DNA from: Melanocharis versteri
Taxonomy: Eukaryota > Chordata > Aves > Passeriformes > Melanocharitidae
Assembly (NCBI GenBank): GCA_013397845.1
Contig: VZTG01001873.1
Location: forward strand, 674,495-738,494
Direction of reading: 5' to 3'
Length of the DNA stretch: 64,000 bases
The position numbers and the translations under genes are program-made. This document shows, one piece after another, positions 13,101-28,100 of this stretch. The notes below the pieces were generated by a model. The model saw only the letters and a program-made list of their open reading frames with translations. It did no database searches and had not been told where the DNA came from. The stretch's first letter is position 1. The number at the start of each line of letters is the position of its first letter.

Positions 13101-16100
13101 AGTGATGGTTATAAAGAAAACTTAAGAGTTTAATTTTTCTGCCTGGAGCTAAAAAAAATTGCAAGGACACTGCACAGATACAAACAAATACACTGCCCAT
13201 TTGGGAAACAGCAAATTCCATCATCTGTGGTTTGAGTCCAGTTTAGTAAATATAATTGGATACACTCTTATGAGCTGCAATGTGTGAAAAATACAACACG
13301 TAGGTTTTAAAAATTATTTTTAGAAAACAACTTCAACAACACTTGCAGTTACATAATATATCAGGCATTTTTTTTACTATGCCAAAAACATGGAAAAACC
13401 AACCATTGCAAGCTGTTTGAATAAAGTGGGTCAAAAAAAGATATGCCAGAGTGCAATTGCACTCCTTTGTATTTTTCATAAATACATATATGCATATATA
13501 TATAATACATATTTATACGAAGAATAGCTTAAAAAGTTTCGAATTTGCTTTGCAGCTAGATTTGCTAACCTACAAGTTTCTTCCTGCTCCTTGAAAAACT
13601 GCCACATACAAAGATTAAATAATACTGTTCAGGAGTTGAATAATTTTGGTTATCAAAAAGAGTTCAAACCTTTTCTGTTCCTACCCTGCAAGTACAGGGC
13701 ATATCTATTTGTAGATACTCCTATGTTCTATTTGTACCACCTCCACACCCATTTATTTTTTAGTGCTCGAGAACACACAATACCAAGCCAGAAAACTGGA
13801 GTAGCTGTGATTTATGCCAATCATTTACATTGAAGTTAACAGAGATGCCTGATCCTATCTCTGTATTTTATTACTCTCAACATGCACTTGTGTTAGCCAT
13901 TAACATACCAGTGCTGGCCATTGCCTTCTCACAGAAAAAAATCAAAACCCTAGCAACAAAAATATCAGTGGGCATGAAAAATGTTTTGAAAGGCTGAAGA
14001 ATGGTACATTTATCTTTGTGTCCAACAACTAATAAAGCCCATAAGATAACAAACCAAACTTTAAAAAAAAGTGATGGATTTTTTTTCTTCTTAAGCAAAA
14101 GAAAAAAAAAGAAGAATAGCTTCTGAAATGCAACAAAACCACTGTACATGACTTTTAATCTTTTTTTTCTTTCTTTTTTTTTTATTGCAGCATAATCAGG
14201 TTTAATAGCACAGTAAGACCTTAAACATAACAAACATTAAGCACGACTTTTGACCGTACTTAAGGTGGTTGAGCTAAGTGAAACTATATTGGAAAAGTCA
14301 GTTAAGAGCTAGGAACCATGCTCACTTAAACAGTAAAATTTGAGTTGCTCAGGATAACAGTAACATGGATTTAATTTTGCCATGGGAGCTTGGAAGAGTA
14401 TCCCATAGAGAAATATGCTAAAATAACATGTTACCATTCTGTATATTTCTGATAATCCTTTTTGTTAAATAATTGAAAACCAAAGTTGAAATACTTACAA
14501 GCATTAAATGAAAGACACTGGCAAACAGTTTTGCAAAAGAAAGAAATCTTCTATCCAAAATGTAGTTTAAGAACTGTGGTATGAATTTGTCATAGATAAA
14601 ACCCTGCGAGGGACATCAGAGAACCCACAAATATTTATGGAATGAACCGCAATCTGTATACAGAAGTTAACAAATGTTTCATTACAAACGGGATATGCTT
14701 TTCTCAGTAACAGCAGCATTATAGTTACCTTGAGATCCTGCTAGAATTTAAAATGCTACAAAGAAAAGAAATCTGCTTTATATAATATTGGAAAATACTT
14801 TTCAACAAAAAGCATTTGTTGAAACCAGATCTGATGGAGATTATATTTACTCACAAACAGTTAAGAAGAAAACTGTATAGAATAATACGTTTTAAAAGCT
14901 CTCCTCAGTTCTTCTAGAATAAATTATTTACTGCAGCCAAGACTTTAGATGTTAATTTTCAGTATATAAGACAGAAATGATATGTGAATTCAATCATATA
15001 TTTTAAGAATCATTGAAGTAAAGTCTGGGAAGAAACTGTAAGGAGTTTGTGTAAAGTAAAGGAACATTACTTAAGCAATTCATACAGAGGAACCACTCCA
15101 GCTCTTAACATGGCATTAATTTCTAAGAACCAGCTAATTATTTTCTCCCATGTTAACAGAAACCCAAACACCTCCCTTCATTCCCCCCTGTATTTTACAA
15201 TAACATGCGCAATATAAAACTACTCGTTCAGGAAAAAGAAAGATTAAAGGGATGTAACTTGAAGAAATGTAAAACCTTCAATAATGCTGCTTTATAACAT
15301 AAAACATGAAACACAAAACACAACTCATATAAAAAATAACTCTATCTTTCAGATTACCTTTTATTTCCCAGTTTTGTCTGAAAAATTTTTCATTGCATTA
15401 AAGTTGCTGAGTTTGTAAACTGTGAAAGGTATCCTGGGATTTTGAAGTGGTATATTTAATGTGTTTTTTCTTTGTCTCTGTGCCCTTTCCTGTCTACCTT
15501 TTTAAATTGTTACAGTCTATTTAATAATGTTAATGCTGAATCTGAGAATTATTTAAAAATTCTTAGTACACAGTGTCAAATACTGTGCTGTTTCAAAAGC
15601 CCAGATCATGATGGCAGATTAAGCTGATCCAAGCCCAGGCTGATAAAATACACCTTTTTGCCAGGGCTAATCCTTCTGTGCCTATACAATAAACAGGCTC
15701 AGGATAATAACCTTACTGAAAACAATTGCCTGATGGCTTCAGCATTTCTTTATTTTTTTCAGGTCCCTCAAGTCTGTTCCTTATACCCAAGCACAAACAG
15801 CAACACCATGAAGAAGCAGATCTTAAAAGAGTTCAAATTTAGATTTACAATTTAAACGGGCACTAAACTCATTGCCCAATGACCGTGGGTAACGTAATGT
15901 TAAAAAGTGGACACTACATTCACCCCACTCCGGGCTGCCCCAAGGAAGCCCAGGGCCACGCTTTACTCCTCTAACCCCTCCACTGGGCATGGCTGGGCTG
16001 CACATCACTTGCTTGGATGGGAGGGTGAGAGACTTCTCTACTCAAAGAACTCTTCAAATACCTGACATGTTTTCTCTCCCCTTGTGGTAAAACAAGAATT

Positions 16101-19100
16101 GCTTTAGGGAGGAATGAACAGTTTGGAAAATATTTTCAAATGGGAGAAAGGACCATTATTATAGTTAAGGGAAGCAAATAGTTACAGGCTTGATCTCAAT
16201 GAAGGAGGTACGTTTCAGTGCTGGTTAAAGAGAAAAAGACAGGAAATTTCTAAGGGGTTCATTCAAAATGTGCAAAACATAGAGGAAAAAAATGAAAAGA
16301 AATTACTCCTTCTATGGAGAAGGTGAGAACAACTGCAATAACCTTAGGTCTGAAGAAAAAACACCCCTATGCATAACAAGTATTTAGAATCTTAAGACTA
16401 GGAAATATCAAGGAAAGAAGTTCAAGAAATGGAGCATTTGAGTGTATAGAATACAATAAAAAGTTTAAAAGGAATAGAACTAACCAAAAAACCAAGCAAT
16501 TTCTTTGATTTTATTTCAATTGGCTTCATCACAGCAGAATTTCAGTTTTTTGGAAAAAAAAAAAGGAAATGGAAAAAACCCATGTTAAACAGCATCTCAA
16601 ACCAGCACAAATGAAAGAAATCCTAATCTGTCCTCCACTCAGTCACCATAAACATATTACAGATTTCAAAACTGAGGTTGTATGAACTTCATATGCCAAG
16701 CTCTGCATATACCACACAGAAAATACTAATAAACTGTGTTAAAACATTATTTGAGACAGCAAGAAGCATCAGAAGATCAAGGAAACTGAGTTCAGGCTGC
16801 TGTTTCTCTAACTTAGCCTTGACTTTGCAGAAGATACAGTAGTTAAGATCACACACAGCTGAGAAACTTTTTTATAGAACAAAGTATAGCACATGAGCAA
16901 AGCAGAGACAGCAATGCCCTCGTGGAAGTTTTACTTTACAACTGCTATTTACTTCTGACCTTAAGCTGTTTAATGATGGTATCATGATTAGTCAAAGAAA
17001 TTGATCACATGCTGCAATAAATTATAAAAAGTACACAGACTTTGTAGACTCCATTTTCAAGAGATGCATCCCTCATGCCTGGTTCCTAAGTTCACAGCTA
17101 AACTGTCCAACCTGAGAATTTCCTGATCTGAGTATATTAAAATGTTTAAAGGGGGTCTGGAAGCCCATTCTCCATTTAGTCCTAAATCCCACAGAGGTGA
17201 CAGAATGAATGATACCTGAATAATGAAACAATCTTAACCACACTAAATTCAGATGCTTTGTGCCTTAACTAGGACAGTTAAGCACTAACTCTGGCTTGCA
17301 CACACACATCATATTTGCCACTGAACATGACCACAGTGCCAGGGGAGACCACTGCATTGTCCTGCACTGCTGAAGAACAGGCACCTCCACAAGGTGCCCA
17401 AGGTCAGTGGTTCTCCTCACCACACCTCAACACTGGAAGCCCTCCCAAACATGTGAGCAAGTCCCCGCGGTCTTCCAGATCAAACCTGAACGGTTTTGAG
17501 AGATTTATGAAGCCACTCTTTGAAATCTCCATCTGCCTCTAAAACAGGGCTTTTGGCCATGCATAAACACATCTCTGTGAATCTCCACGCAAGTAAGCTC
17601 ATTCCTCCTCCCCACTCCTCCATGAGAAGGACTGGGATGCAGCTAGTGACAAGAACCCAGTTGTGCGAACACCTCAGCCAAGCCAGAAGCAGAAAGGAAG
17701 GAAGAGCTTTGCACATAGAATGTGTATTAAGTCCTCAAAACAAAGTTAAAAATAACAATAAATCATTGAGGAAAGACATTGTTTTTTTATATTAAAATAG
17801 TTTTAATAATGCACTGTTTAAGAATCACTTAACTTCAAAAATATATTTATTAATTCTATGTGTTTCAACTTTGATCTGTTTAAATTAATTGGTTATTCCT
17901 TTGAATTCATTCGTTATTGATACACACTTCTTTTTCTTTTCCCCCTAACACATTTAATAAGGTTTCCAAAAATGCAGCCCTGATTAACAACAAATGGATG
18001 CTTAAATGACATAATGCCACTGCTCTTTGATAGGAATGTTTCTGTGAAGTGTATTTCAATTTCCTTTCTATGAGAAATCGCACAAAGAAATTAAAACTTA
18101 TTGTATGAATCAGGTTCTGTGCTATTAAGTGAAAGAAAAAATACAAAGTAGGTGTGTGTATTGAGAAGACAGTGATTAAACTGATCAATTAAAGAGAAAA
18201 GTAAAGTTGTAAAATTTATTTTTTTATAAAATTTATTTTATTTTTACCCTTACATTATAAGGAAATGTATTTCAAATATATGTATTTAGGAAAATTAGTT
18301 ATGTAGAAGATTCCTGCAGCACTCACAAAGAAATTTCAAGTAAAAACAAGTTTCATAGTTAAAGCTGAACATTTCTAAAGCCGAATTCCAAATATAAATT
18401 TAGATTTGAATAGCTTTTGGTATTAGATAATTAACAAGCTACATTTCTGAAACTAAATGGGCAGTTCCAGCTGTTATTTTACAATTAGTTTCCACTGAGA
18501 GTTTTAAATTAATAACTGCTGCAATAGCCTCAAACATACCAATGCTAATTAGGAGTGGTGTCTGCATGTAATGCTATCCATATATATGAATATTTTACTG
18601 GGCAAAAGGTCTGTGCAGACTTTTTTTTTTGCCTCTTGGCTAAAGATAGAAGAGAGAAATGTAAAGCAGGAAAAGACTTTACTTCCAAGACCTACTCCAG
18701 AGAGTAGTATGGGATTCTTACAGAAGATAAAGATGGTTTGCCTAAGTCTTTAGACAACTTAATGCTAAAAAAACATGTGTTCAAGTACAATTGCAAAGAA
18801 CAATATCTAGAACATGCTATTTAGTATTAGTATTTTGATTTACACCCCAATTTGACCATTAATGAATCTAAAGATTATTAAATGCAAAAAGAAACAAGAT
18901 TGTATATTCCAATTATACATAGTGAGAATCCTGTTAAAAAAACTAAAAAAAAAAAAATCTCTTAAGAAATAAAACCATCCTGGTTTGAAATCTGAAAAAA
19001 AATAGTAAATAAACTACAGGAACAATTTCAAAATCTTTGCTGTTACAATTTTTTTTCCTTAACACAGATAGATGGGAACTGAAAAGGATGCTAATGCAAT

Positions 19101-22100
19101 GCCATTTCACAACTTACATGCAATAAAAGAAATACTTTTTAAAACACTAAGAATTTCTTCTCTCAAAAGTTTTTTTCCTACATAATATTACCTCTGCAGT
19201 TTTAACCATTTTGAAATTTACAAAAAACTGCAGTAGAGATTTTACAATATACTAAAGCTGATACTTTTTCTAATTCCCGAAGGTACAAATGGACAGTTCA
19301 ATAAGCAGGTCACATTTCCCTCAAAAACTATGTGCATACTTTTTTTTCACTGATTTGTCGCCTTTATTCAAAGAAAAAAAAAACTCTGGTCAGCATTAGC
19401 TAATTCTGTTTTTGCCTACCAATGAAGTATTTTTGTTTGCCTCAATGAAGTATTAAAAACAAAAAAAGGTAAAATAGGAAATAAGTCTTAGTAGAAAAGT
19501 ATAAGTCTTATTTGTAAAATAATCAACTCTTAAAAGGAAATTATTCATATTACGTCCATATTCTGGGAAACATTTAGTTATCTTAATGCTAAATTCTTTG
19601 CAAAAACAGAGCAGTTTTTAATCTGTTTTTTGGTTTGAAACTGAAAACATAAAAAATTAAACTTTTTACTCATAATAAAGTTATTGAAAATCCAGGCTTT
19701 TTGCAACAATAATTTCAAGGTATAGTTTTTCAAATATAAACACGTCAAAATATTTCTGAAGAGAAGATGCTTACAGATGTGGGTGCTGTTGAAAAGTTTT
19801 GAAAAGCATTTGATTTTCCAAACCACATTTGAAAGAAAAAACAGATTTCCACACAGACTGCTGGCTATGTATGTGCTTCTTTCATAAATTCCTTGAATCA
19901 TTTTTTCTCACCTTTCACTCCAGCACTATCAGCACAGACACAGAAAATTGTTTATTACTCCTTATTTCACTGAAGGATTTTTGTTAACCAATTATGGGCA
20001 TTACATGATCATTACAAGGATGCTCTAGATAGAGTTCCTTGAACTAATGATAAATAGCAGATATTCTATAAGGAAAATAGCTTTGTTTTGCTATTTGGAA
20101 ATGTTTGAGAGCTAAACAGTGAAAAACAGCAAACTACAAAAATGAAAAAAAAAAATAATAAGAAAATACTTGTATTAATAAAAAGTTTAATGAAAAAACA
20201 ATAAAATCTACAGCTACTTTTTCATAAGTAAACTCTTTGCATGTAATGTTTTTGGGGGGAGGGGCATGTCTAAAGAATTTCCATTTACATTCACAAATTG
20301 GAAACAGCCTAGGGACAGCTTTATGCTTTGATCTATGAAAGATCTACACATGAAAATGACCATGGACCACTCAGACCTGGACTATTAAGCTTTGATATAC
20401 GACATGAATGAAATCCTTGGATCTCAAAAATGATGAATCCAGAGTGTGGACAACAATTAGGTTCTTTATTGGCCAAGCTGAGGAAAGCTTGGGATTCTGC
20501 TTACCTAAACCCCCAGAACCCGACAGTCTAGCAGTATTAGTCCTGACTTTATAGGTAAGACCTTTATACAGCAGCCTCCAAACAGCCTCTATTCTCCGAG
20601 CTCTTTGCCAGCAATTTCATTTCTGCATTAACAATATTGTACTCAACATTATTTTACTCTATCTGTTCATGGATATTTCCTACAACTCCATTAAATAATG
20701 TTTCATGACAGTTTGCTAAAAACAACCCTGTTGGGGATGATCAGCAGTTACCTGTGTAATCGATCAGACCATTTGCTCAGTATTTGGTGTAACAGGGCCC
20801 TGATCCCAGTACAGAAGTAGAACTAAATGTCATCTCAATTTCAGCTTCATATTTAAGCATATCCATGCATCTACTTCCTCTTATTTTTTCAGTCAGAGAA
20901 ATGGAATTTCTGGGTCTTGTGATGAAGTTTTCTCAACCATTTTCCTATTGAAAGTGCCCAGTTCTGCTGGTAGCTTAGCACTACTAGTGCTATTCACTGT
21001 TCATACCCCCAACATACACACTTTTTAAAAATTCATTAGTGTTTATGTCATATTTCCACTGACTAGAAGTGTTCAATGATTCCAACTACGCTCAGCTTAA
21101 TTGCACTAGGCACTCTTTGTACATACAGGAAAATACTGTTGTATTCTAAATGGCGACAAAATTATCTCATAGAATGTGAGATAATGGGCAGAAAAGTAGT
21201 CAGGGTGATTACAGACACATCTGAATCATCACTTCCTTAAAGCATTATAATTTATGCATGCTGATACTCTATATTAGTTACTTTTATTAAAACAGAAACA
21301 ACTTAGGAAATGGCAAAAGGCAAACATAGGAAGACACACAAAGAAGAATATGTGGCTTTTTGAATTTCCTGGGAGATGCTACTCTGCTGCAGTCATCTCC
21401 ATAGACAGAAAAATATTTTCTTTCCTGGTGCCTTCAGAGCTGCTTTATAGTCATCAAAAGTCTGTTCTTTTGATAAGTAACTATCAACCTGCTAGATTTT
21501 CTGCCTGGAGAGAGATACAAGCAACTTGATCTAATTGTTTTGAGTAGGAGGATGAACTAGAGAAGTCCCTTCCAACTGAAACGACTTCATGATTATATGC
21601 TTACCTTGGACTTTTTTAACAGAGTCAGCCACATAACTGCTTTTAGCACTTTCTACATAAAATCATACACTTAAGTTTTCAAAGAAGTGCTCGCTGCAAG
21701 AAATCTTAGCTGATGTCCTCCAAAGCAAAGTATTGCTGCAAATACCACAACCGCTAAAAGTTGTGTAGTTAAGTTCTTACTTTCATTACACTAACTTGCA
21801 GAAGCATTCCCTTCATGTAAGGTACCAAAGAATCCATAGATGAGATAGTTTTATGACGATCTTGAGGAAAGAAACTTCAGATGAATTTTTTTATACTAGA
21901 CACCAGAGAGCCTAACAAGAGCAAGTGCAGAACTGAAAAATGCAACTTTTTGCCTCCAAAAAGATGCTTGTTTCTTTCTGTACTTAACAGCATTTATAAA
22001 ATTTCTCTCCAATGTAATTTATCCAATATCACATTCACATAAGGGGCGGACTTTCCCTCCATCAGAACATTAATATGATTTCCCGATCGCAACATCCTTC

Positions 22101-25100
22101 CTCCCCAAAACTGCTAGACCTTTCTCTGTTTTGTCAAATGTATTTGACTTCTCATTAGGCCACTTCAAAAGTTCTAACACACACAGCACAATCACACAAG
22201 CAATAAATAATAATAATAATAAACATCACCTTGTTTTTCTGCAGCCTGCCAAGTCATCTACAAGCAGCAGCCTCGCTCACTCCCAATCCCAAGTCTAATA
22301 TGATCAGGTAGTTAAAGCCCACAAAAATATAGTTCTCTCCTTCATTGCTTAGCAGAAACTTCATTTACTCTGACTGACTCCTTCACAGCTTCAATTAACT
22401 GCTCTTCCCTCCCTTTACCCAGGCTAGGCAGCTGCCTCACTTACATTCTTATCCAAAAGCTACTCTATTCTGCTCCCCGACCCCATCCCAATGCCTTCTG
22501 ATAATCTACAAGAGTTCCAATCAACAGAACTGGCAGTTTCTTGATGGGAATGTACAGTTCTGGTCATATTTGTGGAAGACAAATACAGTTGGAGCTGAAG
22601 TTTAAGAATCAGAAAATAATGAGAAATCATTGAAACCGACAAACCAACTTCTACAATTTAGCAGGAAAAAAAACTGAAAAAGAGACATTGTCTCTTACTG
22701 TCACCAGAGAGAAATATGTCACCATACTTCTTTCAGGAGCCCTAAATTTGCTGTCATTCCTTCATTTAATAAATTTTATTACTACATATTAATAGTCAAA
22801 ACTAAATTAGTCTGCTTTCTACTGGAGGAAATACTCGAAGACTAATTTTTATATAGTACAGGAAAACTGAAGTTACTATGTCAAGACATTTCTTTTCAAC
22901 TTCCAATAATCACCTGAAATGATATTTGTGCCCAAACGTTTGAGGCACATTGTTTTCCAACATTCCCTTCTCAGTTTAGTTCTCTCTCCAAGTTAGCATG
23001 TAAGCTCTTTTTCCTAAGACATAATACATGGAGTCACTTCAGCCTACAGGCCAAAAGTGGTCTGGTTTATTTAGTATGACCTTCAGCCGTACCAAACTTA
23101 CCTTTCATGCACTGGCATTCTACTAATGACATATGAGCACATTCAGTTTTCCATGTATAAATTTATGGGACCAATTCAAAAGATGTTTGGAAATATTATT
23201 CATCCTCGAGGCATGAAAATGTTTCTCAGCCTTTCCTAAAAGAACAGTTTCTAAATGAGAAGCAAAAATTCTTCTTTCTCATGAAACACTACAAAAGTGA
23301 CACTAATTGCATGTGGTTGTAGTTCAGGCCCAAACAGAAGACTGTTTAAAGCAAAGTGACACCACAAATTAAATTTGTATCCCCACTCCAGAAACACTGT
23401 AAAGACAGTGGTTCAGACAACAATTTATTTTCTTTCATTCTATTAAAAGCAGCAGCATCAAATTAGAGGAGAGAGGTTGGAAAAAGACAGAAGATGACAT
23501 GTTGGGATTATTAGAATGCTGTGGATGCTAATTCTTCAGTAACCAACAGGCTGCTGTAATTTTTTTTAGAGTCTCTTACACTGGATATTGTACTATTTGT
23601 ACCTCTGTTAATATTTACTAAGAAATCTTTCACCTAAGTACATGAGCTACACATTGTGTGGGTTTGCCCATTTTACTACTCAGTTTTTAAGCATTCTGTA
23701 TTAGCTCCAGGTTTTTTATCTAGTACCATGTACCTTGGGCATGTTAAAAAGGACAAACACTTTGTAAGAAGAACTCTCATATTTGGAGAAAGAAATACTA
23801 ACATTAGACCCAACAGCATGTGTTAATAGTATCCCACTGTTTTTTTTTCCTTGTATACAGACTGTATGTCCTGCCCAACAATACAAAAGCCTTTGTATTA
23901 TTTTATTTTAAAAAAGCTGAAAAATGGTGAAATTAACTTCACTTAGAACTCCAGCAGTCTAACAGTAGTGACTGCCATGTAAGACAATGAAGAGATATCT
24001 TCAACCACGCTTCTGTAAGTATACTTTGTTCTAGATCAAAGAATTTGTAATTAGAAAATGGATCTTCTTCAACCCCAAACAGGAATCTTAATATTTTTAA
24101 TACAAAAATATTAATTTTTATTCCTTGAAAATGTTGAAACCTGCTTAAACAGATTAAAATAGTCACCTTCTTCCCAAAAACAAAAGACCAACCACTATCA
24201 ACTTCAATATTGTCCTATGAAACACTGCAAAGTAACTTGATGCTCTGCCCTGATATGTCTTAGAAACAGTAAAGCTAGTATGATTAGATGGTTAAAGAAG
24301 GAAACAGAAGACCAAATCATTTGATGGATGATGAGAAATTAGGGAAGTGGTCATTGAAGGTGAGGAAATCATTTAAATGTCAGAAAACTCAGAAAAAGAC
24401 ATAGGAAGCATGGTGTTGGGAGACTGGTCACAAAATGCCTGTAGCAGTCAGATGAGAGATGTCCCTGGCCCAGTGCTTATTTCTACCTTACCCATTTGGT
24501 GTCGTGATTTCTAAAGGAGGACTGGACCACACTGTAACTGCATTAAAACTATGAAAATCAAATATACACTGCACAAATCTTGTCTGGAACATTTATGTAT
24601 ATAAGACCCACAGGACCTTAATGCAAAATAGCATCGGAACCTTTAAGTAATTGAGTGATTTGAGAAGCACTGAATTTCAGCATTTCAGGTAAAGCCACAT
24701 AGGCAAAGATATAGACTAAAAAACGTTAACTAGCATAGCTTCATAGATTTTAGATGTAAATGAGCTGCTTACTCACTGGTTTGTAATGTGCATACAAGGA
24801 ACATTGCACAGTGCCCTGTGGTGACTGAGATGACCTTACAGAAGCTGGGAATTGCAGATTCCACTTTATGATCAGGGGTTCTTCTGATAAATTTTTTGTT
24901 GCTATGAGGAGAGTGGAACCTGCATTTGGGTCTCTAACTCTTAAAGCAGGTATCAGATGGGAGTCTCCTCAGATAGAAAGGGCAGAAGCAGGAAGAGCCT
25001 GTACAAATATCTGGAAGACCTCTTCCATCTGTGAGCACACAGAGAGCTGGATCAGGCTCTGCCACCCAAAGCCATTGCTAGTGCCAGGCTGTAAGACTTC

Positions 25101-28100
25101 TTCCATGAAAGCTCCATAATAGAAAAGATAACAATGCTCATTTAAAAAACAAAAGGGGAAAAAGAAGAAAGGATAAACTACTATAACCAAACATACAAGC
25201 AAACCCATTAATTTAAATGTTTCCACATGGAAATATGAAGAAAAAGACTCTCTTATAACTTCTAAGTGATCAGAAGTGAAATTGGAGATATTTCATGGTC
25301 TCCTAAAAATCCTAGTCTTGACAAAAGTAAAACTTGCTGTCATTTTCTAGGCAGTAAATGTTTTACTGCTGGGAAAAGATTTTGATGTTTGTAATTTCTA
25401 TTGAAGAGCACTATGAAGTAGTTAAAAATATTGCCACATCTGAAAAACAGACCAACGGGAAGTATAAGACACTTGTTCATCTGTATTTCTGTGACTTTTC
25501 TCACTTGGTATTATTTGCAACCCTACTTTCATGTCTGGCAACAGTGCCAGCTCTACTAAGGATCATATATTACTTTTATCATGTTGATTACATATGTTCA
25601 CCAGTTTTGCTGCCTATATATGATTAGTGTGGTTTGCACATACTTAGTGACACAATCCAGAGCATGACATTTTCACAGAAAATGTGTTTACTGGGAAAGA
25701 GCTCCTTAGAAGTTTGCGTTCCTTTAAGCTTTGATCTACATGACATCAAGAACCCTACAGTTTGAATATATGCTTACCATCTATACTATTAAGATCTATC
25801 TCCTTCTTACTATATGGCTACTGAACACTTTGGTAGTCACAAAAAATTTCCTTTTCTCTAAGGTGAACTTAGTAGTAGCTGAATAAAAGAAAGCCTCTTA
25901 AAATGTTCTCATCTGTGAGTTTAAACTTCATAGTGATTTGACATTTAAATTCTGTTATTCATCAGCACTTCACAGCAGAACTTGATTTGTCTAAATGGAT
26001 TTGAAAGCCCACAAGTGAAGAAAATCAGAAAAACCTGGTTTTGAATATCAAAAGATTGTATGTGAAAAGTATTTTTACAGGCTGCACGTACTCGTTTTAT
26101 TGATCAATTAACTTCTCCCAGAATGAATTTTTTGGAGACCATATATGAAAAGCCAAACCCCTCCCCTGACACTTACTGATAAATGTCTTTTCTGAGCACA
26201 GCTCTACTAAGAGGGTTGTCAGCCTGAGGAGCCATAGAGACAGATCCAATCTTGAGAACCAAAGTGTCTTCTTTAATTGATGGATTAGCTGTAGTTAGGA
26301 GAAGAGAAAACATGTGTTGGATTAAAAGTCAAATGCACTTAGCAGGAACACTGAAAAACTATTTATTTAAAAAAATGTACATAAGAATATTTGCTAAGGA
26401 TTCAATTCTGCACAGAAGCAACATAAAATCAATAGCCCTGCTGTGATACATAAAGCCAAAACTATTGTAATTTCATTTCCCCAGAGTTTTATCACACCAC
26501 CGAATCCTGGTCTGTGACTTCTCATTCTGACACTTTTTGTGGGGGGTTTATTCCAAAATGACTTCAGACATTTTATCACAGATTCTTTGTGATCTGTTTG
26601 TTTCTCCAGTAATTATTTGCTGAAATATCAGCATGTAAACCACTCTAAATTGTGCACCCTTTTTATTATGGGCCTAGATCCTTAGATGTAAAACACTGCA
26701 GGATATCACAATATAACCATCCTGGTAGCATTTGGAAGCGGCTGCAACACACATGAAAAGTTCAAACACAAAGACTGAAACGAGAGAATCTGAAATCTGA
26801 CACATATACAAAGAACAAGATGTAATACTGGACAGTAAATTTCACATCAGTAACAAAATTATTCCAAGAAGAAAAATCTCTGCTTTCCACTCATCTCCAT
26901 AATTTTCAAATTTCAGCCACATGTAAAGTTTCTTAGTTTTAAAAACAGTGGTCATATTAGATAGAAAACCAAAGTTCTGCTGAGAAATAAAATAGCACCA
27001 CATTTTTTGTAGAAAGCTAACTCTGTCAGCAGGCACAGACAAACAACTTGGATAAGGTTGCGCTCAGAACTCCCTATTAATGAGGAAACTCCGGAGCATG
27101 TGTGATGTAAGTTCAAAGAGTTCATCATCTGAAGGGAGATGGTTCACGGCAACACCTGTGCGAGATGTAACAAGGATGGAACGACATCACACTTGCTCCC
27201 ACATCCAAGGAAGTTCTGCAAGAATCTCATATACGAGTTTTGAAAACAAGATTACAGTAGAACATAGTTTAAATATTTTACTGACGTGTGAAATGCTTGG
27301 TGTGGTAAGAACCAGCAAAATCTGTAAGTTTAAAAAAATGATTTCTTCAGACTCAGTAATGTCTTGGTGTAAAAGACACCATGCTTTGCAGCTAAATTTG
27401 TATAAAGACATGTATATTTTTGAACGGATCTAAGAAATCACAGAAATTCTAATATGATATTTTCAAACTATTGTAGGGAATACCCCAGTAAGTATGTGGC
27501 AAAGTGGGGACATGAGTTCTGATACACAAGTATATTAGCACACAAGCAATCTATTTAAAAGAACCTCATATACTTACAAAAGACAAATCCTTTAGTCCCC
27601 CAAAGCTAAACAAAACTATTTACAGATGGTTTGGTTGCTAGAAATAAGATACAAAAATTAAGCTGATGAAAAACTCCATTTTCTGACTAAATCTGAACTC
27701 ATATTTTCAAAAATTAGTAAAGCATTGTACTAAGTACTAGAATACTGCCACTGTACACTTAGGTGTTGGATATTTGCTTTCTAATACTCACATAAGAAAA
27801 TGGAGAGAGGCAATTAGGTGTCAAATGCCTTATTCTTGGGAAGTGGTTCTTAATAAAATGTATCTTAGGCTAAGAATTGTAATTTGTGTCTGACACTTAG
27901 CAAAGCAAAATAAACACAGGACTACCCATAACGGTGTCTATTGTGTAAGTATTTTAGCAGTTTTTTTCAAGGCTGGGCATGTATCTTTTGTGTACAGTTT
28001 ACTGTAGGTCAATAAATTAAGCCAATTTTAAACCAGAAAGAACCACAGGCATTAATATATTAGCTTGTTTCTAAAGAGTCATATGACTTCATATGATGAA

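Larger units (their letters stand above)
4123..26176 (-). other. VPS13B intron of about 22 kb
   Basis: This is the largest gap between placed exons (22,054 nt), running from the donor at 26176 to the acceptor at 4123. I scanned for VPS13B-like minus-strand segments and found none, and the flanking exons join in phase without any missing residues. It contains a CR1 tail near 21.5 kb, a 53-bp tandem duplication at 6.6 kb, a short TAA microsatellite at 22.2 kb, and A- or T-rich tracts (for example 14060-14190). Everything else looks like unique, unremarkable intronic DNA; old repeats beyond recognition are likely. Confidence 0.85.

Noticed and set aside
14058..14190. Long T- and A-rich tracts with a short TTCTTCTT / AAGAAGAA inverted pairing
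   Set aside because: This is ordinary low-complexity intronic DNA. The paired arms are too short to argue for a functional hairpin.
20450..20850. Stretch with features faintly like an inverted LTR (TTCTTTATTGGCCAAGCTG and several C-rich blocks)
   Set aside because: I could not match it block by block to any family. Without a repeat-library search it cannot be called.
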